From assembly GCA_964482055.1 (NCBI GenBank), contig CAYZVX010000003.1, positions 1 through 64,000 of the forward strand: DNA of 64,000 nucleotides, written 5' to 3'. The first letter of the stretch is position 1, and every line of letters starts with the position of its first letter. This DNA comes from G020354085 sp964482055. Its GTDB lineage: Bacteria; Pseudomonadota; Gammaproteobacteria; Acidiferrobacterales; Sulfurifustaceae. The translations under genes were made by a program, and so were the position numbers. Shown piece after piece: positions 1-8,059 of this stretch. Under the pieces are notes generated by a model. It had not been told where the DNA came from. It worked only from the letters and a program-made list of their open reading frames with translations, and searched no databases.

Positions 1-948
1 CGCCACGCCGAGGCCGAGGCCGAGGCCGAGGCCGGCGATGAGCTCGCCGCGGACGCCGGCGCGCCAGCCTTCGAGCGGCGCGTGCATTCCGCCTACCGAC
101 TGCACCTCGACCGCAAGCGCGACGAGATCGAAAAGTTGCAGGAGCAGCTCGCCGTGAGCGTCGCCGAAGCCATCGCACAGAATCGGGAGTTCGGCGCGCT
201 GCTGCAAATCGAGCTGAGCGCCCTGCAGCAGGCCGAGACGCACAACGAGATCGAAGAGCTCAAGCAGATTCTGGTGGGTGGCATCGAGGAGCTCATTCAG
301 GGACAGCGCACCCTCGATGCCAAGCTGCACCGCACCGGCGATTACCTGAAGCTGGTGAAATCCGACGCGCAGGACCTGCGCGACGAGCTGCACAAGGTGC
401 GGCTGCTGTCGCTCACCGACGAGTTTACGGGGCTTGCCAACCGGCGCGCGTTCATGCGCCGGCTTCAGGACGAGATCGGCCGTGCCCAGCGCTACGGCAC
501 CTCGCTGGTGCTCGCGCTGCTCGACCTCGACGAATTCAAGGCAATCAATGACGCCTACGGCCATACGGCGGGCGATGAGGTGCTGCGCAGCTACGCGCAG
601 CACGTGCTGTCGATCCTGCGCCACCACGACATGGTGGCGCGCTACGGCGGCGAGGAGTTCGCGGTGCTGCTGCCCAACACCGACCGCGACGGCGCCGTGG
701 CCGCCATAGCCAAGGTGCGCAACCGGGCGCTCGAGCTGCGCTGCGAGTACGGAGGCAAGCTGCTGCCGGTGCCGACCTTCTCCGCCGGGCTCACCGTCTA
801 CGCCCCTGGCGAGTCGCCCAAGGACCTGATCGACCGTGCCGACCGCGCCTTGTACCGGGCCAAGCACATGGGCCGCAATCGCACCGAGGTCGAGCTTCCC
901 CCGGCGCCGGCCGGCGGGCACGCCGAAATTACCGAGCACAACCCCTGA
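1..948 (+). CDS. Diguanylate cyclase, GGDEF domain (5' partial)
   Basis: Makes cyclic di-GMP from two GTP. The frame is open from base 1, so the start lies upstream of the window; the GTG at 82 is only an internal in-frame codon. The visible N-terminus begins with a run of Ala-Glu pairs (1-33), followed by a charged, probably coiled-coil region to about base 400. The GGDEF domain has an intact GGEEF signature (646-660) and an RHHD inhibitory I-site five residues before it, so both catalysis and product inhibition should work. No membrane segment is visible in this part. The next gene has the same coiled-coil plus GGDEF layout and similar sequence, so the two look like a tandem duplication. 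Confidence 0.9.
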   Translation, partial: RHAEAEAEAEAGDELAADAGAPAFERRVHSAYRLHLDRKRDEIEKLQEQLAVSVAEAIAQNREFGALLQIELSALQQAETHNEIEELKQILVGGIEELIQGQRTLDAKLHRTGDYLKLVKSDAQDLRDELHKVRLLSLTDEFTGLANRRAFMRRLQDEIGRAQRYGTSLVLALLDLDEFKAINDAYGHTAGDEVLRSYAQHVLSILRHHDMVARYGGEEFAVLLPNTDRDGAVAAIAKVRNRALELRCEYGGKLLPVPTFSAGLTVYAPGESPKDLIDRADRALYRAKHMGRNRTEVELPPAPAGGHAEITEHNP

Positions 949-1000
949 CCATTCCGGTCCGCCACCGAGCGGCCACCCTGGATATCGTCTACAGTTTCTA

Positions 1001-2503
1001 GTGCCGATTGCAGTCCAGATCGGGGATATCCTTTTGCCGCCAAGCGAACCCACCGTCATTGACCCCGGCCTGCTGGCCGCCATTCGTCGCCACCTCGAAG
1101 GACTGCGCCGCAGCCCCGATGGGACGGCGCTTTTTAGCCTGATCGAGCGCGGTTTGCGCCGCTTTGCCGGGCCCGACGGGCGCATCGAGCTGGCGTTCGT
1201 GACGTTTCTCAATTCCATTCTTGGGCGGTTCGCCGCGGACGCGGCGTACGACCCGGCGACGCGCGTCAAGGCGCGTCTGATCCAGCAACGCCTCATGGTG
1301 CACCTGCCCGACCCCGCGGCCAGGACGACAGTGGCGAAGGCACCGATCGCGCCGAGCGCGCTCACGCCAATGGAGTCAGGCGGGTCGGGCTCGCCAGCGG
1401 ACGCCGCGAGCCCTCGCCCCGACCCCTCTCCGCGGCCGGCGGCGCCACAGGGGGCTGCCGCCGCAGGCGCCAAACCAGACGCCCCCTCCGTGGCGGTGAC
1501 GGCGCAGGCGACCCCGGCGCAGGCGAGCGCGACCGGACAGCCTCCCGAGGCCGTTGCCGACGAGGCGCCCGCGGCGCCCGAAGAACCGGCGTCGACCGGC
1601 AACAGTGCGGGCGTCGAGCCGACCGGGATGGTCGCTGCGCCGCCACTCGAGCGTCCTTGCGCGGCATGCGCGCCAGAGGCGGTAAGCGTTTCAACCGAGT
1701 CGGGCGCGGACGGTCCGGCGCGGGCGGCGGTCGCGACGCTAGTCGAAAAGGTTACCGAGAGCATCACCTTCAACCCGGAGTTTGATGCGCTGTTGCAGTC
1801 GCAAGAGCAGGCGCTCGCACGTGTCGATGGCGCGATCCAGGACTTCAACGACCTCAAGCACCTGATCGTGCGCGGTCTGGACGACCTCATTCGCGAGCGC
1901 GCTGTGCTGAAGCAGCAGCTGACGAACGCGGCCCAGCAGGCCCGGAACGCGCAGGTCGAGCGGGCCGCGCTGCAGCGCGAGCTCAGCACGGTGCGCAAGC
2001 ACAGTCTCAACGACGAGCTCACCGGCCTGCCCAAGCGCGAGGGTTTCGTGCGCAGCCTGGAAGCGGAGATCGGCCGGGTGCGCCGCTACGGCTTCGCGCT
2101 CACGCTCGCCCTCGTGGACATCGACGGCCTCGCCGCGATCAATCGCGAGCACGGGCGCGCGGCGGGCGACGCGGTGCTGCGCTGCTATGCGAGCGAGGTG
2201 CTCGGCAACTTCCGCGCCTACGATGTGGTGGGGCGTTACGACGACGATGCCTTCGCGGTGCTGTTTCCCAACACTCAGAAAGAAGGCGCCTTGCGCGCGC
2301 TCGACAAGGCGCGCAAGCGCGCTGCCGAGACCTTCCTGAGCCACGACGACCGGCACTTCGCCTTGCCGGGCTTCTCGAGCGTGCTCGCGGTGTATGCGCC
2401 GGGCGAGAAAGCGGCGGCGCTGCTGCGGCGCGCCGACGAAGCCCTCGATCACGCCAAGCTCAAGGGCCACGGACAGACGGTGTTCGCCTTGCCGAGCGCC
2501 TGA
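1001..2503 (+). CDS. Degenerate GGDEF-domain protein, paralogue of the preceding cyclase
   Basis: A short N-terminal helical domain (about residues 10-105) is followed by a long Ala/Pro-rich linker, a coiled coil and a C-terminal GGDEF fold. The signature is DDDAF (2240-2254) instead of GGDEF, so cyclase activity is probably lost. The I-site RAYD (2213-2224) is retained with the standard five-residue spacing, which suggests a c-di-GMP receptor role (inference). The frame is open further upstream, but it overlaps the previous gene there. I chose GTG at 1001; TTG at 1034, just after a GGGGAT stretch, is an alternative. Coiled coil and GGDEF regions resemble those of the preceding gene. Confidence 0.8.
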   Translation: MPIAVQIGDILLPPSEPTVIDPGLLAAIRRHLEGLRRSPDGTALFSLIERGLRRFAGPDGRIELAFVTFLNSILGRFAADAAYDPATRVKARLIQQRLMVHLPDPAARTTVAKAPIAPSALTPMESGGSGSPADAASPRPDPSPRPAAPQGAAAAGAKPDAPSVAVTAQATPAQASATGQPPEAVADEAPAAPEEPASTGNSAGVEPTGMVAAPPLERPCAACAPEAVSVSTESGADGPARAAVATLVEKVTESITFNPEFDALLQSQEQALARVDGAIQDFNDLKHLIVRGLDDLIRERAVLKQQLTNAAQQARNAQVERAALQRELSTVRKHSLNDELTGLPKREGFVRSLEAEIGRVRRYGFALTLALVDIDGLAAINREHGRAAGDAVLRCYASEVLGNFRAYDVVGRYDDDAFAVLFPNTQKEGALRALDKARKRAAETFLSHDDRHFALPGFSSVLAVYAPGEKAAALLRRADEALDHAKLKGHGQTVFALPSA

Positions 2504-2585
2504 GCGCGTCTCGCGCTCGGTTGCGCGCGTGCGCTATCATGCGCCGCGCCACCCGGCATCAACCGCTTGCCCCGGAGGACCGATC

Positions 2586-3140
2586 GTGATCGTAATGCGT
2601 GCACTCGCGGCCGTTGCCGCGGCGGGTCTCGCCGCCGCTGCCTCCGCCGATTCCTTCGACATCAATCTCAACAGCGATGCGGTGGAGGCGCGCTACGCCA
2701 CCCATTTTCGCAGCGCCGAATTCACCGTTGGCGGCTTGTACAACGGCGATGAGGATGCCTGGCTCGCCTATACCGGACTGCTTGCGATCGGCGAGCGCAG
2801 CACGAAGGACTCGCGTTCCGAGGCCGGACTGGGCGGGCGCATTTACGGCGCCTCGGTCGACAGCCAGGACCTGCTCGCGCTGGCGCTGGGCGGTCAGTTC
2901 CGCTGGTTTCCAGGTAACGGGCCGTTCGGCATCGGCGCCTACGGCTATATCGCCCCCGATGTAGTGGCGGGCATCGATGCCAAGCTCTTCTGGGAGGCGG
3001 GCGCCCGCCTCGAGTACGAGGTCGTGAAGAACACCGCCGGGGTTTACCTCGGCTATCGGCGGGTGCGCGCGGAGTTCAAGAACGACATCAACCTCGACCT
3101 CGACAAGGGCGGTCACATCGGCTTGCACATCAGCTTCTGA
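2586..3140 (+). CDS. YfaZ-family outer membrane protein
   Basis: Predicted outer membrane beta-barrel of about 180 residues. It opens with an Ala-rich signal peptide (cleavage near ASA-DS) and continues with alternating strands rich in Gly, Tyr and Phe, ending in HISF, the aromatic C-terminus typical of barrels. Length and C-terminal pattern match the YfaZ family, whose function is not known. GTG at 2586 is favoured because GGAGG at 2574-2578 is correctly spaced from it; ATG at 2595 would give almost the same signal peptide. The neighbouring Nudix gene converges on it. Confidence 0.75.
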   Translation: MIVMRALAAVAAAGLAAAASADSFDINLNSDAVEARYATHFRSAEFTVGGLYNGDEDAWLAYTGLLAIGERSTKDSRSEAGLGGRIYGASVDSQDLLALALGGQFRWFPGNGPFGIGAYGYIAPDVVAGIDAKLFWEAGARLEYEVVKNTAGVYLGYRRVRAEFKNDINLDLDKGGHIGLHISF

Positions 3141-3161
3141 CCTCGCGCCGCGCTGCGTTCG

Positions 3162-3584
3162 CTAGCGCTCGACCAGGTCATGTGCCCAGTCAAGAATTGC
3201 CTGCAGGCGCGGCACCAGCCGCTGGCGCGCGCTCACGTAGTCGAGCCAGCGGAACTCGTGGTGCTCGGCATGACCGAGCCGCGGGTTGATCGGCAATACC
3301 ACCTCGCCTTCCGGCGCCGCCGCCAGGTAGTAGCGCGCAATCTTGTTGCCTGCGTAGCGCGGTGTTTCGCGGAATACCTCGCCCCAGTCAAAGTGCAGCT
3401 CCGTGAGCCCGGTTTCCTCACGTACCTCACGGCGCGCGGCGTCGAGCGGCTTTTCGCCCGGTTCCACGATGCCCTTGGGAAACCCCCAGTTGCGGTAGGC
3501 GCGCAGCAGCAGATAACGCCAGCCGTGCGCGCTGGGGCGCACGATCACGACTCCAGCGGATCTCGTCGGCTCCTCTTTCACCAT
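3162..3584 (-). CDS. Nudix hydrolase
   Basis: Small cytoplasmic pyrophosphohydrolase of 140 residues. The Nudix box is complete: G-I-V-E-P-G-E-K followed by the REVREETGL segment, giving the GX5EX7REUXEEXGU pattern at about residues 38-60 that binds the catalytic divalent metals. The start of the protein (SAGVVIVRP, then WRYLLLRAYRNWGFPKG) resembles bacterial diadenosine polyphosphate or NTP hydrolases of the MutT/Ap4A class, but the substrate cannot be fixed from sequence. It lies downstream of the fcc genes on the same strand but beyond a terminator, so it probably has its own promoter. Confidence 0.85.
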   Translation of the reverse strand: MVKEEPTRSAGVVIVRPSAHGWRYLLLRAYRNWGFPKGIVEPGEKPLDAARREVREETGLTELHFDWGEVFRETPRYAGNKIARYYLAAAPEGEVVLPINPRLGHAEHHEFRWLDYVSARQRLVPRLQAILDWAHDLVER

Positions 3585-3607
3585 GTTGACCGCCGCATCT
3601 TGGACGA

Positions 3608-3637
3608 TAAAAAGACGGGGCCCCTTCAGCCCCGTCT
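3608..3637 (-). terminator. Rho-independent terminator after fccB1
   Basis: On the minus strand an 8-bp stem AGACGGGG/CCCCGTCT (3613-3620 with 3630-3637) is followed directly by a run of T (3609-3613). It sits 25 bp after the stop codon of fccB1 and so ends the first fcc operon. Confidence 0.85.
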
Positions 3638-3661
3638 GGACGCGCGAGGCGGTCGCGCCGC

Positions 3662-4957
3662 TTAGCCAAACATGTCGTTCGTCACGTTCTTGTACCAGCT
3701 GTGGCCGTACATTGCCTCACGTTTGAGGTCGCTTGGTGAAGCGTTGCTCGGGGTCACCTCCGGCTTGCCGACCCACTGGTTGATGCCGATGTGCGGGCGA
3801 TAGACGGCGGAAACCGACACGCCGTAGTCGGGACCGATCATGCTATAGCAGGTGTTCAGCACCGATGGCGTGCCGGGCTTGCGGCCGGCGAGCAGGTCAA
3901 TGACGGCCTGGGCGGCGACCTTGGCCTCGCTGCTCGCGGCGTAGCCGGACTTGGGGAGCTCGGGTGCCGCGGCGGCATCACCGATCACGTGGATGCCGGG
4001 CTGTTTCTTGGACTCAAAGGTGAGCACGTCGATCGGACACCATCCTTTGTCGTCGGTGAGACCCGCATCAAACGCGATCTTCGCCGCCTTTTGCGGCGGG
4101 ATGATGTTGATTACGTCGCCCTTCTCCTCGGTGATCTCGCCTGGATTCACGACCATGGTCTTTATATCAACGCGCTTGACCGTGCCGCCGGCGGACTTTG
4201 ACACCCATTTGACCATGGCCTTGTCGGAGCCGTAGCCGTACAGGCGCGTCCAGCCCTGCTCGAACAGCGGTTTCTTGGAGAACTTGTCCTTGGCATCGAG
4301 CAGAATCACCGTCGACCTGGGTTTGTGCTGCTTCAGGTAGTGCGCGATCTGGCAGGCGCGCTCGTACGGCCCGGGCGGGCAACGGAACGGATCGGGTGGC
4401 GCCCCGATAATGACCACGCCGCCATCGCGCATCGCCTCGAGCTGCTTTCTCAGCAGCGCCGTTTGCGCGCCGGCCTTCCAGGCATGGGGGATGGTTTCGA
4501 TCGCCTCCGGTCCGTATCCCTCGATCGCCTCCCAGCGAAAGTCGATACCGGGTGAAACGATGGCGCGATCGTAACCGAAGGACTGGCCGCTCTGGGTCTT
4601 GACGGTTTTCTTGGCCGCATCAATTGCCACAACCGTGTCGTGCACGACTTTGACACCGCGTTTCTTGAGACCCTCGTAGCTGAACCTGAGCGAGTCGAGG
4701 CGGCGATCGCCGCCCAGCACCTCGTTGCTCATGAAGCAGGTGTAGTACTCCGTGTTGGGCTCGATCAGCGTGACCTCGATAGACGGGTCGTTCATGCGCA
4801 GGTAGCGGGCCGCGCTGGCCCCGCCGGCCCCACCGCCCACGACAACGACGTGCTTGGCAGGCGCGCCGCGCGCGATGGCGGGCGCGCCGCTCAGGAGGCT
4901 CGCAGCGGCGGCGCCACTGGTGAGCTTGAGAAACTGTCTGCGAGAGATGGTAGTCAT
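3662..4957 (-). CDS. fccB: Flavocytochrome c sulfide dehydrogenase, flavoprotein subunit (copy 1)
   Basis: Periplasmic FAD subunit that oxidises sulfide to sulfur or polysulfide and passes electrons to the partner cytochrome. The 431 residues begin with a Tat signal (S-R-R-Q-F-L-K), followed by the FAD-binding VVVGGGAGG. Three family cysteines are present: Cys74 in YYTCFMSN (covalent FAD site), and Cys193 in FRCPPGPYER plus Cys370 in NTCYS (redox disulfide). The C-terminal FCSD flavin-binding domain ends in SWYKNVTNDMFG. The sequence closely resembles Allochromatium FccB as I remember it. It is 21 bp downstream of a diheme cytochrome gene and followed by a terminator. A second fccB lies at 6050-7345. 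Confidence 0.95.
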   Translation of the reverse strand: MTTISRRQFLKLTSGAAAASLLSGAPAIARGAPAKHVVVVGGGAGGASAARYLRMNDPSIEVTLIEPNTEYYTCFMSNEVLGGDRRLDSLRFSYEGLKKRGVKVVHDTVVAIDAAKKTVKTQSGQSFGYDRAIVSPGIDFRWEAIEGYGPEAIETIPHAWKAGAQTALLRKQLEAMRDGGVVIIGAPPDPFRCPPGPYERACQIAHYLKQHKPRSTVILLDAKDKFSKKPLFEQGWTRLYGYGSDKAMVKWVSKSAGGTVKRVDIKTMVVNPGEITEEKGDVINIIPPQKAAKIAFDAGLTDDKGWCPIDVLTFESKKQPGIHVIGDAAAAPELPKSGYAASSEAKVAAQAVIDLLAGRKPGTPSVLNTCYSMIGPDYGVSVSAVYRPHIGINQWVGKPEVTPSNASPSDLKREAMYGHSWYKNVTNDMFG

Positions 4958-4978
4958 GTCGGGTCTCCTCGTCCTCGC

Positions 4979-5656
4979 CTATTTCTGGCTCGCGTAGAAT
5001 TGGAGGAGCGCGTCGACTTCCTCCGGTGCGAGGCTACGAACTGTTTCGTACTTCTTGCTCTGTGTTGGGGTCTTACCGCTGGCGTAGTCCTCGATTTGAG
5101 ACAGGAGGTACGGCATCCACTGACCGGCCAGAATGGTGCCGCCTTCGTCAGTCGCGCGGCTGGTGTCCTCGTGGCACTTATCGCAGTGCTTCTGGTGCAG
5201 AATCCTGCCCTGCGCCACCCTGGCGGCGTCAGTCGCCTGCGCTTGCGGCACCCACTTTTTGGATGCGAAGTAGCCAGCCATGGCCTTGATCTCGTCATCC
5301 GTGTAGCCCTTGGCGATGCGTCCCATGACCGTCGCATGGCGCTTGCCATTCTTGAATGCCCGCATCGTCTTGATGAAGTAATCCTTGTCGAGGCCACCGA
5401 TCGAGGGCGAGGCTGGCCCGAGGCTCGCGCCGTCCTCGCCATGGCAACCGGTGCAGTGGGTGGCGAGCATGGCGGCGGAGGCCATGGGCAGCGGCGGCAT
5501 GGGCGGTATGGACGGCGCCGGCGCGGCCGCTGCCTGGGTAGCAGGTGCTGGCGCGTTGGCGGCTGGCGCGGCAGCAGGTCTTGGCGGTTCGGTGGCGCAG
5601 GCGCCGACCACCGCAGCGGTCGCCGATACCAGCGCTAGTCTTGTTGTCAGCCTCAT
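4979..5656 (-). CDS. fccA: Diheme cytochrome c lipoprotein, FccA-type partner of FccB copy 1
   Basis: Electron acceptor subunit for the adjacent FccB. The 225-residue product has a lipoprotein signal (Cys20 in VGAC), an Ala/Pro-rich tether to about residue 60, and two class I heme motifs, CTGCH (68-72) and CDKCH (158-162). Each is followed by a cytochrome c fold; the first contains an M in VMGR as likely axial ligand. The start at 5656 is supported by the signal peptide and a GAGGAG upstream. The frame stays open to 5965, but the extra 103 residues would bury the signal. A lipid anchor would hold the complex to the membrane, unlike the soluble Allochromatium complex. Confidence 0.88.
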   Translation of the reverse strand: MRLTTRLALVSATAAVVGACATEPPRPAAAPAANAPAPATQAAAAPAPSIPPMPPLPMASAAMLATHCTGCHGEDGASLGPASPSIGGLDKDYFIKTMRAFKNGKRHATVMGRIAKGYTDDEIKAMAGYFASKKWVPQAQATDAARVAQGRILHQKHCDKCHEDTSRATDEGGTILAGQWMPYLLSQIEDYASGKTPTQSKKYETVRSLAPEEVDALLQFYASQK

Positions 5657-5985
5657 CTGGATGTTTCTCCTCAGCAAGTCTTCGTCATGGTGTCGCGCGT
5701 TGTCATGGTCAGCGCCGCGCGAGCCGCGCGCCCACGTTTCGGTAGTAAAAGCGAGACCTTCTTCTGGAGCCAAAAGCCAGTCGATGGGTCCGGTGCGCAC
5801 GTAATCCCTGATGTTGAGCGCGGGTTTGGAAGCTACCTTTCGTGGATCGCGGCGCGCCTTGACCAGGATCAACCGGGAAAGCGTTTTCACGTGCGCCATG
5901 GCGCCCCCGCCAGATCGGTGCCCAGAGCGGTGCTTTATGTGGTGGCGCGCCGCGCCCCTGCCCATGTCGGGGACCGGTACCGCCC
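5657..5985. other. Intergenic region upstream of fccA
   Basis: This is the leader of the first fcc operon. A terminator separates it from the second fcc operon, so a promoter should lie here. No convincing sigma-70 or sigma-54 promoter was found. The only candidate regulatory site is an FNR-like palindrome at 5859-5872. The frame of fccA is open through most of the region but has no protein-like start. Confidence 0.5.
5859..5872. promoter_or_regulatory. FNR/Anr-like palindrome
   Basis: TTGACCAGGATCAA matches the FNR-type consensus TTGAT-N4-ATCAA at 9 of 10 defined positions. It lies about 200 bp upstream of the fccA start. Such sites occur by chance, so this is a candidate only. Confidence 0.3.
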
Positions 5986-6014
5986 AAAAAAAAGGGGCGG
6001 CCTACGCCGCCCCT
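5986..6014 (-). terminator. Rho-independent terminator after fccB2
   Basis: On the minus strand a hairpin AGGGGCGGCG/GGCCGCCCCT (5993-6014) is followed by eight T. It sits 36 bp after the stop of the second fccB and separates the two fcc operons. Confidence 0.9.
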
Positions 6015-6049
6015 GATACCGTCTCTGCTGCGCTATGCGTGCGTCGCGA

Positions 6050-7345
6050 TCAGCGCCAGATATCCGCCGTAATGCTGGCGTACCAGCCAAAGGCGTACTT
6101 GGCTTCGTCCCTGCGGAAGCCAGCCGCTGCATCCTTTGGGCTCACGCCACCGGAACCCGGGATTTCGGTGATCCCCTTGTCGGTAACGCGATACACGCCA
6201 GCGACCGAGATGCCGTAGTCCGGCGCCACCAGGCTGTAGCAGGTGTTGACGTAGGACGCGTCGGCCGGCACCTCGCCCCGCAGCGAGGCGGCAATGGCAT
6301 AGGCGGTGATCTTCGCTTCGCTGTTGGCCGCAAAACCGCTCTTTGGCAGCGCTCCGGCAATCGAGGCGTCGCCAATCACGTGGATGTCCTTGTGCACCTT
6401 GGACTCGAAGGATTTCGGGTCGACCGGACAGAAGCCCGTTTCATTCGCCAACCCCGCCTTGAGTGCGATCTCCCCAGCGGTCTGCGGCGGGATCACGTTC
6501 ACCACGTCGGCCTTGTACTTGTCGAGCTGCGCCTCGACCGTCATGGTTTTCACGTTCACCGCGTTCACCTTGCCGCCCTTGGCCCCGGGCACCCACTCGA
6601 TCATGTTGCCGTAGAGGCTCTTCCAGGCGTCCATGAACAGGCCCTGCTTGGAGAAGGCGTCCTTCGGATCGAGGATGATGACCTTGGAGCGCGGCTTGTA
6701 CTGCTTGAGGTAGTGCGCCACCATGCTCGCCCGCTCATACGGGCCGGGCGGGCAGCGGAACGGGTTGGGCGGGGCCACCATCAGGAACACCCCACCGTCT
6801 TTCATGGCCTCGAGCTGCTTGCGCAGCAGCAGGGTCTGCGGTCCGGCCTGCCAGGCGTGCGGCATGACCTCGGCGGCCTTCTCATCGTAGCCGGCGATCG
6901 CCCCCCACTTGAAGGCGATGCCGGGCGAGACCACGAGGCGATCGTACGACAGGCTCTTGCCGCCGGCGAGCGTGACCTTCTTGCCCGCCGGGTCGATGGC
7001 GGTGACGGTGTCGTGGATGACGGCGACACTGTGTACGCGTTGCAGCGTCTCGTAGTTGTGGGTGATGGTCTTGATCGTGACGTTCGGCAACCCGCCGATG
7101 ACGTAATTGCTGAACGGGCAGGTGACGAACTCCTGCTTCGGCTCGATCAGGGTGACGCGAATCTTCGGGTCGGCCTTGCGCAGGTACTTGGCACAGGTCG
7201 CCCCGCCGAAGCCACCGCCAATGATGACGACGTTCGGGCCGGCCTCCCCGATCTGCGCGCGCGTCGCGCCGGCATAGCCAACAGCGCCCACCGCGGCCGC
7301 GGCCCCCGTGTATCTCAGGAAATCTCTGCGTGTGATCTTTTTCAT
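6050..7345 (-). CDS. fccB: Flavocytochrome c sulfide dehydrogenase, flavoprotein subunit (copy 2)
   Basis: Second periplasmic FAD subunit, also 431 residues. It has a Tat signal (T-R-R-D-F-L-R), the FAD motif IIGGGFGG, Cys76 in FVTCPFSN for covalent FAD, and the redox pair Cys198 (FRCPPGPYER) and Cys369 (NTCYS). The FAD-cysteine context, TCPFSN here against TCFMSN in copy 1, shows they are diverged paralogues, not a recent duplicate. It begins 9 bp after a monoheme cytochrome gene and ends at a strong terminator. The sigma-54 promoter upstream of the cytochrome gene should drive both. The SoxF-type flavoprotein is an alternative name. Confidence 0.93.
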   Translation of the reverse strand: MKKITRRDFLRYTGAAAAVGAVGYAGATRAQIGEAGPNVVIIGGGFGGATCAKYLRKADPKIRVTLIEPKQEFVTCPFSNYVIGGLPNVTIKTITHNYETLQRVHSVAVIHDTVTAIDPAGKKVTLAGGKSLSYDRLVVSPGIAFKWGAIAGYDEKAAEVMPHAWQAGPQTLLLRKQLEAMKDGGVFLMVAPPNPFRCPPGPYERASMVAHYLKQYKPRSKVIILDPKDAFSKQGLFMDAWKSLYGNMIEWVPGAKGGKVNAVNVKTMTVEAQLDKYKADVVNVIPPQTAGEIALKAGLANETGFCPVDPKSFESKVHKDIHVIGDASIAGALPKSGFAANSEAKITAYAIAASLRGEVPADASYVNTCYSLVAPDYGISVAGVYRVTDKGITEIPGSGGVSPKDAAAGFRRDEAKYAFGWYASITADIWR

Positions 7346-7354
7346 GGCGCCCCC

Positions 7355-7732
7355 CTATTTCTTGTTCAGGCCGGCAATGTACTTGGCGATTGCCTCGACC
7401 TCGGCCTCGCTATAGGCCTTGGCGTGTCGACCCATGACCGTGCTGGGTCGCTCGCCGGTCTTGAACAGCCGCATCATCTGCTTGATGTTGTCGGCCGTCA
7501 GGATATCGAGACTCGGGATCGCCCCCGGGCTCACGCCGTTGGGCCCATGGCAGGCGAAGCAGTTGTTGGCCATGTTCGCGGCGAGCGCGACGCTGATGGG
7601 CTTGGTCGGCTCGGCGGGCGCGGTCGCCTCGGCCTTGGCCCCAGCAGGGGGCGTGGTCTGGCAAGCCGGTAGTAAGGCCGCCCCCATCAGGGCCAGCGCT
7701 GGGGTGATTACTGTTGTTCGCATCAGTCTCAT
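7355..7732 (-). CDS. Monoheme cytochrome c lipoprotein, partner of FccB copy 2
   Basis: A 125-residue c-type cytochrome with a lipoprotein signal (Cys24 in LLPAC), a short Ala/Pro tether and one heme motif CFACH (58-62). The segment VMGRHAKAYSEAEVEAIAKY aligns with VMGRIAKGYTDDEIKAMAGY of the first heme domain in FccA1, so this subunit corresponds to half of the diheme cytochrome. ATG at 7732 follows GAGGAG at a suitable distance; ATG at 7723 is possible. The frame is open to 7924 but the lipobox fixes the start here. First gene of the operon with fccB2. Confidence 0.87.
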   Translation of the reverse strand: MRLMRTTVITPALALMGAALLPACQTTPPAGAKAEATAPAEPTKPISVALAANMANNCFACHGPNGVSPGAIPSLDILTADNIKQMMRLFKTGERPSTVMGRHAKAYSEAEVEAIAKYIAGLNKK

Positions 7733-7884
7733 TCGCCTGTCTCCTCTCGTTTGAAAAACTTTTTTCGATGTGCCCTTGGTGGCCGGCGCCGTAGCGTCCG
7801 GCTCTAACCGATGAGCGCCTGGTTCCTCTGCGGCGAGCTGCCATTGTGGCGCAGCCAGTGCTAAACTTGCCATCTGGCTGTGAT

Positions 7885-7900
7885 AGCAATTTGCATACCA
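7885..7900 (-). promoter_or_regulatory. Sigma-54 (-24/-12) promoter of fcc operon 2
   Basis: On the minus strand the sequence TGGTATGCAAATTGCT fits TGGYRYR-N4-TTGCW at every defined position. The predicted start of transcription is about 12 bp downstream, leaving a leader of roughly 140 nt before the ATG at 7732. A sigma-54 activator gene lies directly upstream, divergent. Confidence 0.8.
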
Positions 7901-7952
7901 TAACAACAAACACTTAGAAATCAAGCACCGCTGGGGGAGCCACGCAGCGTTC

Positions 7953-8004
7953 TGTCAGACTGGCAGGCCTTGTGTCATGACAGCCTGACGATCGCGCATG
8001 TCAG
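7953..8004. promoter_or_regulatory. Candidate upstream activating sites (TGTCA inverted repeats)
   Basis: TGTCAG at 7953-7958, the perfect palindrome TGTCATGACA at 7973-7982, and CTGAC (7985-7989) facing GTCAG (8000-8004). They lie at the distance usual for enhancers of sigma-54 promoters and just before the regulator gene. The binding protein is inferred. Confidence 0.55.
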
Positions 8005-8059
8005 AGCGAGACCACCACCACCACCGCATGGCGCGCGAAACGAGGAGGTGCCGCTAACG

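Larger units (their letters stand above)
7733..8059. other. Divergent control region between fcc operon 2 and the sigma-54 regulator
   Basis: The region carries a sigma-54 promoter reading toward the cytochrome gene (7885-7900) and, 55-105 bp upstream of it, several TGTCA half-sites in inverted arrangement (7953-8004). A T-rich stretch at 7756-7765 lies in the untranslated leader. No separate promoter for the regulator was identified. Confidence 0.7.

Noticed and set aside
5657..5965. Extension of the diheme cytochrome by 103 residues
   Set aside because: It would bury a clear lipoprotein signal and a good ribosome site at 5656; no family resemblance in the extra part.
6035..7672. 545-residue plus-strand frame over fccB2
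   Set aside because: Antisense to an FccB with all catalytic residues and a Tat signal.
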